A DNA stretch of 64,000 nt from Dictyobacter kobayashii (GTDB lineage: Bacteria > Chloroflexota > Ktedonobacteria > Ktedonobacterales > Ktedonobacteraceae). Below, piece by piece: positions 58,822-64,000 of the stretch. The notes beneath the pieces were generated by a model. That model had not been told where the DNA came from and did no database searches. It worked only from the letters and a program-made list of their open reading frames with translations. The stretch spans positions 2,604,001 through 2,668,000 of the forward strand of contig NZ_BIFS01000001.1 in the NCBI RefSeq assembly GCF_003967555.1, in the 5' to 3' direction. A program made the position numbers and the translations under genes. Within the stretch, counting starts at the first letter, position 1, and each line of letters starts with the position of its first letter.

Positions 58822-59409
58822 CTACTGAAGCTCTTCGGCCTTCAGATTCGCTGCCCAATCTGAGGCCTGGATGACTTCGGCTTGCCGTGGAAAGACTTTG
58901 GATAGTAGGACGCGCTGGACTTCTTCATCATTATCCATACAGCAATCGGCTAAGACGGTCAGTTGATAATCCTTATCAGCCGCCTCCCGTAGCGTTGATA
59001 AGACGACCCCACTCGTCGCGATACCACAGAGCACCAGATGCGAAATGCCCTGCGCTCGCAAAACCACTTCTAAATCGCTCCCGCTAAACGCGCTGACACG
59101 ACGTTTCGTGATCAGAATATCCGTTGGCTGGGGGGAGATGGCAGGATGGATCTGCGGCGTGAGCATAGCTACGGACGAGGAAGCCGCCCGCTGCTTGGCT
59201 CCAGAGAAGGTCTTATTCCGTGGGCTAATCTCTGGATAGCCCGGCCGAAAGGCCACCGCCACATAGATCACAGGGATCGATGCGGCGCGAGCGGCTGCAA
59301 TAGCCGTGTTGATGGGCGTGAAGAAATCATTTGTTTGTACATACCGGCCGACAATTTCTGCCTGCATATCCATTACTAAGAGAGCTGTTGTTGCATGTGT
59401 ATCAGACAT
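58822..59409 (-). CDS. Isochorismatase-family cysteine hydrolase
   Basis: 195 aa; ATG 59409 after AGAAAGG. ALLVMDMQAEIV (catalytic Asp), LITKRRVSAFSGSDLEVVLRAQG (catalytic Lys) and LVLCGIATSGVVLSTLREAADKDYQLTVLADCC (catalytic Cys in C-G-I-A-T-S-G-V) complete the D-K-C triad. YcaC/nicotinamidase-like amidase; substrate uncertain. Monocistronic. Confidence 0.92.
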   Translation of the reverse strand: MSDTHATTALLVMDMQAEIVGRYVQTNDFFTPINTAIAAARAASIPVIYVAVAFRPGYPEISPRNKTFSGAKQRAASSSVAMLTPQIHPAISPQPTDILITKRRVSAFSGSDLEVVLRAQGISHLVLCGIATSGVVLSTLREAADKDYQLTVLADCCMDNDEEVQRVLLSKVFPRQAEVIQASDWAANLKAEELQ

Positions 59410-59522
59410 TGATTTTACCTTTCTGTTGCTATTGGACAATATATAGAGTACAACAGCTTTGCCAGATTGGTACAGAAAATTTACAGCCGATAAATTATTA
59501 ATATAGCGACGACGTGCTGGAT

Positions 59523-61003
59523 TCAGCTTTGAGGATTGCGTTCGCCTGGTTGATATGGAATAACCCCTTCTTGTTCAAGTAAAGCTCGTTGTGAGGTCGA
59601 TTCGCTACTATAAGCAGACCCGACAGTGACCATTTCTGGAACAAGCGGTACAATCTCTTCATGGGGTTGCTCTTGTCTGCGGATCATGATGGTGGCAACG
59701 ATACAGGCTAGCAGGACAATACCCGCACTCCCGGCCATGAACTCTATTGAAGATTTATCCTCCCAGAATCTTTGTGCCAGTAAAAGATTAGTGAAAACGC
59801 TCATGCCTGCCAGACCTACCCAGCGCGTATCTAATGGAGCCGCCCGCTGCGCCAGCAGCAGAAAGAGCAGTGGGTATATTGCATATATATAGCGAGCACC
59901 AACCTGACGCCATCCCGTCGTACAATAGGCCAATATAGCCACGAGCATGATCGCGATCGCTACCCAAAACGTAGTTCGTAACCAGGGCTGTGGTGTTTTA
60001 CCTTGCGCAGTGAAGATAAAGATCGCCAATAGTGGTGTGCTAAAGAACATGCTTGTTCCCATACCATCGATGAACAAGTCGAGTTGCGGCTTCACATCGT
60101 AAGGGTCAACATAATTAAAGCTCGGCCAGCGTAGGAAATCAACGACGAAATTGGGCCAGATATAATGCCAGCTCACTACACCATATTTGATAGCGGGATA
60201 ATTTTGCTGGTTCTGAATATCATAGCCTATGCTCAGAGGATTACCAAAGTAGAGCTGGTTATGAACCAGGTGTATGAGTAAGGCAACAGCAAATGGGGCA
60301 AGTATAGCGCCCAATTCATATACTGATGGCCAGCGCTGCGGTTGAAAGTGCCATTGCCGCTGAACGCGGCGTCCAATCCCTAAATCGTGCAGATAGACGG
60401 CAAGGGGAACAATGCCGACCAACGCCTCGGGTACCCGAGTAAGCATCACCATCCCCACACCCAGTGTCGCCAATGGCCAACGTCTGCTCAGGGTACTATG
60501 GAGTGTGAACATAATGCCAAAGGCGCTGATAGTTTGAGCAGTGAACCATATCCGACCTCCCAGGCCGAGCCACAAGGCAATGGTGCCAAAACCAAAGGTA
60601 ATAGCCATAATAAGATTTTCAATTGGCGTACGGTTGGTGATACAGCGAACCCGCATTACTTCAAGGGTTCTAAACAGCAAAATGATATTTAATGCCGCAA
60701 ATATCCAGGTAAACCAGATGTCGCTGAAGTTGGCGCCCAGAACGGCAACGAATGGTACCATCAGCAATGCAGGTAAGGGGGATAGACGAAATACACCTTG
60801 CCATTGATAATGATGGTGTCCTGAAGATGGACTCCGATATCTAAGCGACCATTCAACCAGGCTTGCGCCTGTAAGACAAAATGGCTCTGATCAGATGAAT
60901 AGATTGGATTGATGTGTAACAAGACTGCCAATCCACCAAGTAAAACTATCAGGATGGCGAAAAATATGCCATCATGCAAACGGCGTGGCAAAAATTCTTG
61001 CAT
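59523..61003 (-). pseudogene. Polytopic membrane glycosyltransferase-like protein, single frameshift
   Basis: ATG 61003. The N-part gives INPIYSSDQSHFVLQAQAWLNGRLDI...GKVYFVYPP, the exposed first loop typical of GT-C enzymes. It breaks at a G5 run (60777-60781); with one more base, YPPLPALLMVPFVAVLG continues into the long frame 60767-59523 with about nine further helices and HNQLYFGNPLSIGYD. About 495 aa when repaired. Likely a GT-C-fold mannosyl- or arabinosyltransferase-like protein using a lipid-linked sugar; acceptor unknown. Confidence 0.75.
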
Positions 61004-61442
61004 TGTAGTGATACTTCCTCCGCTAACATGTCCACAACGTGTTCACTGATTTTGCTGTTGCAGGTGCACAAAATATCCTGCCCAAGAGCTTCTCTCGATG
61101 ATATAAGGCCATTATACATGTATAAGCAAAAAAGACATTTTTTATAGTCAAAAAACTCCCCTCAACTAATTTACGAGACATAGCCCTGAAAACCAGTGAA
61201 GTTTTGCGTACACGTTTAATAGTGCACAAAATAGCGTTCCTCAATAGCATTTAGCGGCGCTATAAGGGCCCAGAAAAATTTGGTGCCGCTAGTTATCATG
61301 TCACCAGAAGTGCTAGTAGCGGTGAATAAGCAAAAAAGCGGAATAGAAGTTATAACGTGGATTTTTTCAGGTAGGCCCCCATGGAGCTTTTTCACATAAC
61401 TTCTAGCGAGTATGCATGATTCTTTTTTGAGGGAAGCGAGAT
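61004..61442. other. Divergent intergenic region
   Basis: 440 bp between divergent glycosyltransferase-like genes; AT-rich, no gene. Promoters for both must lie here, but none stands out clearly. Confidence 0.5.
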
Positions 61443-62681
61443 ATGAAACAGAAAAAAATAAAGCAAGGGATATTATTAACTCCCACCAAGCCAGCAGCTA
61501 CCATCAGACAAAAAATAGTTTCCGCGCCCGACTGGAAGAAATGGTTGAAGGCAATACGGGCCATCTTTCCATTTTATCTGGCGCTGCATATAGGTATTTT
61601 GCTCATTGACGGCTTTTCAAGCATTCTTATGCATGGAGATATTGATTGGCAACACTATCCAATCAGCACGCTGTGGAATACATGGAAACAGTGGGACACT
61701 TATCACTATCTGTACATTGCAGTCAATGGGTATCCATCCAAACAAGAAACTGCGTTCTTTCCATTATATCCGCTTCTCACCGGCTTCCTTTTAAAATTAC
61801 ATGTGTGTTCAAATCCAGTGGTAGCTCAACTTATTATTTCTAACCTTGCCTGGTTAATCCTGATGGCTGTGTTTTACCAGTTCGTCAAAGAAGACGTGAA
61901 TGAAGATACAGCACAACGAACAGTCTTATATCATTCAATCTTTCCAACCGCTTTTTTTTTAGCAGCAGGCTACAATGAATCGCTCCTACTATGCCTGGTA
62001 TTGTTAAGCTTCTATCAGATGCGCCATGGGCGATGGTGGCTGGCCGGGATCTTCGGCTTCTTCGCCTGCTTGACGCGCTCCACAGGCATATTGCTAGTCA
62101 TTCCGTTCATCTATGAATACCTCAGCCAGTGTGAGTTTAAAATAAAGCCGATTGCTCAGCTACCAATACCAGGTCTGCTCCTGATTCCAACGGGGCTCGG
62201 CGTATTTATGGTCTATACAAAATTGCGCTTCAACGACTGGCTGAGTTTTATGCATGTAGAAGCGATCTGGAATCGTCACTTTACAATGCCATGGGTGGGA
62301 ATTTTCATCGCACTACAATTGATACACCAGAGCTCTTTGTTAAGCTATCAAGCACTACGCAATTTAACGGACCTGGTACCGGATCTGTTTGTACTGGCAT
62401 TACTGCTAGCAGGCTGGGTAGGACCGTGGAAGCTTCCTCGCAAAGATTGGTCATATCTACTATTTGGAACAGTACTCTGGCTCTTCTACCAATTCACACC
62501 AGTCATACCGGGGTATCCGCTGGCATCAATGGGAAGATACATGTTAGAGGTGTTCCCTGCCTTTATTGTCGCGGCACGCATAGGTACGCACAAAGGATTT
62601 CACCTCAACTATATTTGTATAGCCCTGGCAATGTACGCATACCTGGTCATAGCCTTCCTGAGTGGATACTGGGTCCTCTAA
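61443..62681 (+). CDS. PIG-V-like mannosyltransferase (GT-C fold)
   Basis: 412 aa, about ten membrane helices. WKQWDTYHYLYIAVNGYPS followed by TAFFPLYPLLTGFLLKL is the PIG-V family signature (W-D-x-x-H/W-Y...F-F-P-L-Y-P), with the likely catalytic Asp in the first loop. GYNESLLLCLVLLSFY and RSTGILLVIPF are further conserved blocks. Transfers mannose from a polyprenyl donor in bacteria; acceptor unknown. Head of a gene pair with the next enzyme. Confidence 0.85.
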   Translation: MKQKKIKQGILLTPTKPAATIRQKIVSAPDWKKWLKAIRAIFPFYLALHIGILLIDGFSSILMHGDIDWQHYPISTLWNTWKQWDTYHYLYIAVNGYPSKQETAFFPLYPLLTGFLLKLHVCSNPVVAQLIISNLAWLILMAVFYQFVKEDVNEDTAQRTVLYHSIFPTAFFLAAGYNESLLLCLVLLSFYQMRHGRWWLAGIFGFFACLTRSTGILLVIPFIYEYLSQCEFKIKPIAQLPIPGLLLIPTGLGVFMVYTKLRFNDWLSFMHVEAIWNRHFTMPWVGIFIALQLIHQSSLLSYQALRNLTDLVPDLFVLALLLAGWVGPWKLPRKDWSYLLFGTVLWLFYQFTPVIPGYPLASMGRYMLEVFPAFIVAARIGTHKGFHLNYICIALAMYAYLVIAFLSGYWVL

Positions 62682-62916
62682 AAAGCAAGCGGCTACCTGG
62701 GTCCGCTCAGGTTCACTCTGACTCGACTCATTCAAAGCATGATTCTTCAATGCACGCCATCGATCTCAGCAGCAACGGAAAGCATCGATTGATGGAGGCA
62801 ATTTTATTTCAAATACATACTGGTGGTAAAGATGGTTTTTTCGCTTGCAAGTGGCTGCAACTTCCCTGGCTTGTGAAAAACCTGCTAAGACTTCGCTAAA
62901 AGGAGATACAGAAGAT

Positions 62917-64000
62917 ATGCCAAGGACGATGATTACGTCACCTGTGCAGGTACCTAAACATACTCAACAGCTCGAAGAGTCCTATCAGCCTATGCTGTTG
63001 TGGCACAAAATCACGCTAGGTGTTGTGCTTGCCATCGCTACCTTTTTTAATTTTTTCGCCCTGGACAAGCAAGATTATTACGAGTACTACTATGCGGCTG
63101 CGATTAAAAGTATGCTGCTCAGCTGGCATAATATGTTCTTTGCGGCGTTTGATCCTGCGGGCTTTCTGGCACTGGACAAGCCACCACTCGGCTTCTGGAT
63201 GCAGGTCCTCAGCGCCAGGCTCTTTGGCTATTCAGTTTTTGCTATCTCGCTGCCTGGAGCTTTGTCCGGCGTGCTCGCGGTCGCGCTGATATTTCATCTA
63301 GTACGCCGCGTCTTCGGTCCCCTCGCAGGTTTGTTGGCCGCCCTGGTGCTGGCCATCTCACCAATCAGCGTAGCCACTAATCGCAATAATATCGTAGATG
63401 GCTTGCTGATCCTGACTGTGCTGCTGGCGACATGGATGGTGTGCAAAGCAGCCGAGACTGGCCACTTACGCTGGCTGTGCCTCTGCGCAGTCCTGCTTGG
63501 GCTTGGCTTCAACATCAAATATCTCCAGGCCTATATGGTGATACCCGCGCTAGGCCTGGTTTACTGGCTCGGGGGACCGCGTCAAAAGAAAATAAAGCTC
63601 TATCATTTAGCAGTCGCGCTGGGGGTTTTGTTGCTGGTTTCCCTCTGGTGGGTAACGATCGTCGATCTGACACCAACCAATCAGCGACCCTTTATTGATT
63701 CAATCACCAGCAACTCGGAGCTAGATCTCGCCTTTGGTTATAATGGCACATTCCGCTTAACCGCCGATAATAACGTTGTCAACTACTGGGCATGGGAGAT
63801 AGGGAGGCCAGGGCTTGCCCGCTTCTTTAAGCAACCAATTGCCGGACAGTCTAGCTGGCTTTTGCCGCTGGCTCTGTTCAGCCTCGTAGCCCTCAAGAGA
63901 CCCAAAAGGCGGCGTCTACCATTAAATAGACAGGATCAAGCACTTGTGCTCTGGGGAACATGGCTGTTCACCATGCTTGCCTTCTTTAGCAATGCCCATT
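62917..64000 (+). CDS. GT39/ArnT-like glycosyltransferase (partial, cut by right edge)
   Basis: ATG 62917 after AAAAGGAG; open to the window end, 361 codons. First loop LDKQDYYEYYYAAAIKSML with Asp/Glu pair, then FLALDKPPLGFWMQVLSARLFG (the D-K-P-P motif of PMT/ArnT family) and SVATNRNNIVDGLLILTVLLATW. Many membrane helices. Resembles the YkcB-type family with NSELDLAFGYNG. Transfers a sugar from a lipid carrier; acceptor unknown. Confidence 0.88.
   Translation, partial: MPRTMITSPVQVPKHTQQLEESYQPMLLWHKITLGVVLAIATFFNFFALDKQDYYEYYYAAAIKSMLLSWHNMFFAAFDPAGFLALDKPPLGFWMQVLSARLFGYSVFAISLPGALSGVLAVALIFHLVRRVFGPLAGLLAALVLAISPISVATNRNNIVDGLLILTVLLATWMVCKAAETGHLRWLCLCAVLLGLGFNIKYLQAYMVIPALGLVYWLGGPRQKKIKLYHLAVALGVLLLVSLWWVTIVDLTPTNQRPFIDSITSNSELDLAFGYNGTFRLTADNNVVNYWAWEIGRPGLARFFKQPIAGQSSWLLPLALFSLVALKRPKRRRLPLNRQDQALVLWGTWLFTMLAFFSNAH

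Overview
The window looks like a chromosomal stretch of a Gram-positive-type, moderate-GC bacterium, most likely a Chloroflexota member of class Ktedonobacteria. This is inferred from gene character: LysM-CHAP surface proteins, an Ada protein, a Bacillus-type GAAC-N4-GTTC SOS box, many insertion sequences and plasmid-like islands. No ribosomal gene is present to settle the taxonomy.

Layout. (1) 1-6.2 kb: a minus-strand run of small plasmid/island genes behind a Rep-like protein cut by the left edge; it includes a DUF488 protein, a SprT-like metalloprotein and several tiny membrane or zinc-binding proteins. (2) 6.9-10.8 kb: an HTH plus acetyltransferase-like protein, a FAD oxidoreductase, a broken PD-(D/E)XK-like gene and an IS3-family element. 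(3) 11.3-19.7 kb: host genes, namely a Fur-family regulator with a Fur box, a VIT-like metal transporter, galU, a frameshifted glycosidase, an M20 amidohydrolase, ada and an SOS-box membrane protein. (4) 19.9-23.7 kb: an ECF sigma factor translationally coupled (ATGA overlap) to a miniature RNA polymerase in which beta-like and beta'-like parts form one chain of about 1,020 residues. Both catalytic motifs are kept (GDKM...KG and ADFDGD), but the lobe, the clamp coiled-coil, the trigger loop and the jaw are not found. This is the most remarkable item here. (5) 24-26 kb: two LysM-CHAP proteins and a parS-like site.

(6) 26.4-47.3 kb: a 20.9-kb integrative element inserted in the 3' end of a tRNA-Phe gene, with an 18-bp att repeat at each end and matching 22-bp repeats that may be integrase arm sites. 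It carries integrase, an excisionase-like protein, iteron-like repeats, an AAA+ replication protein, HNH nucleases, Dam-like and C5 DNA methyltransferases, a PAPS-reductase-like protein, an exonuclease, a lysozyme-like protein and many small membrane/zinc proteins. It ends in a GntR - IspF-like - HD cluster with three operator repeats, and a methyltransferase-nuclease fusion. An integrase relic beyond attR shows that an older element once sat in tandem. (7) 48.7-58.6 kb: decaying accessory DNA. A phosphotransferase gene is split by a 4.2-kb IS that carries passenger genes (TetR, PaaK-like ligase). A methyltransferase gene is split by an IS21-family element. (8) 58.8-64 kb: a cysteine hydrolase and three polytopic glycosyltransferase-like proteins, the last cut by the right edge.

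At least seven otherwise well-conserved genes carry single-base indels, most of them in short G/C or A/T runs. Base-calling error is therefore a serious explanation for many apparent pseudogenes, including the break inside the mini-polymerase.
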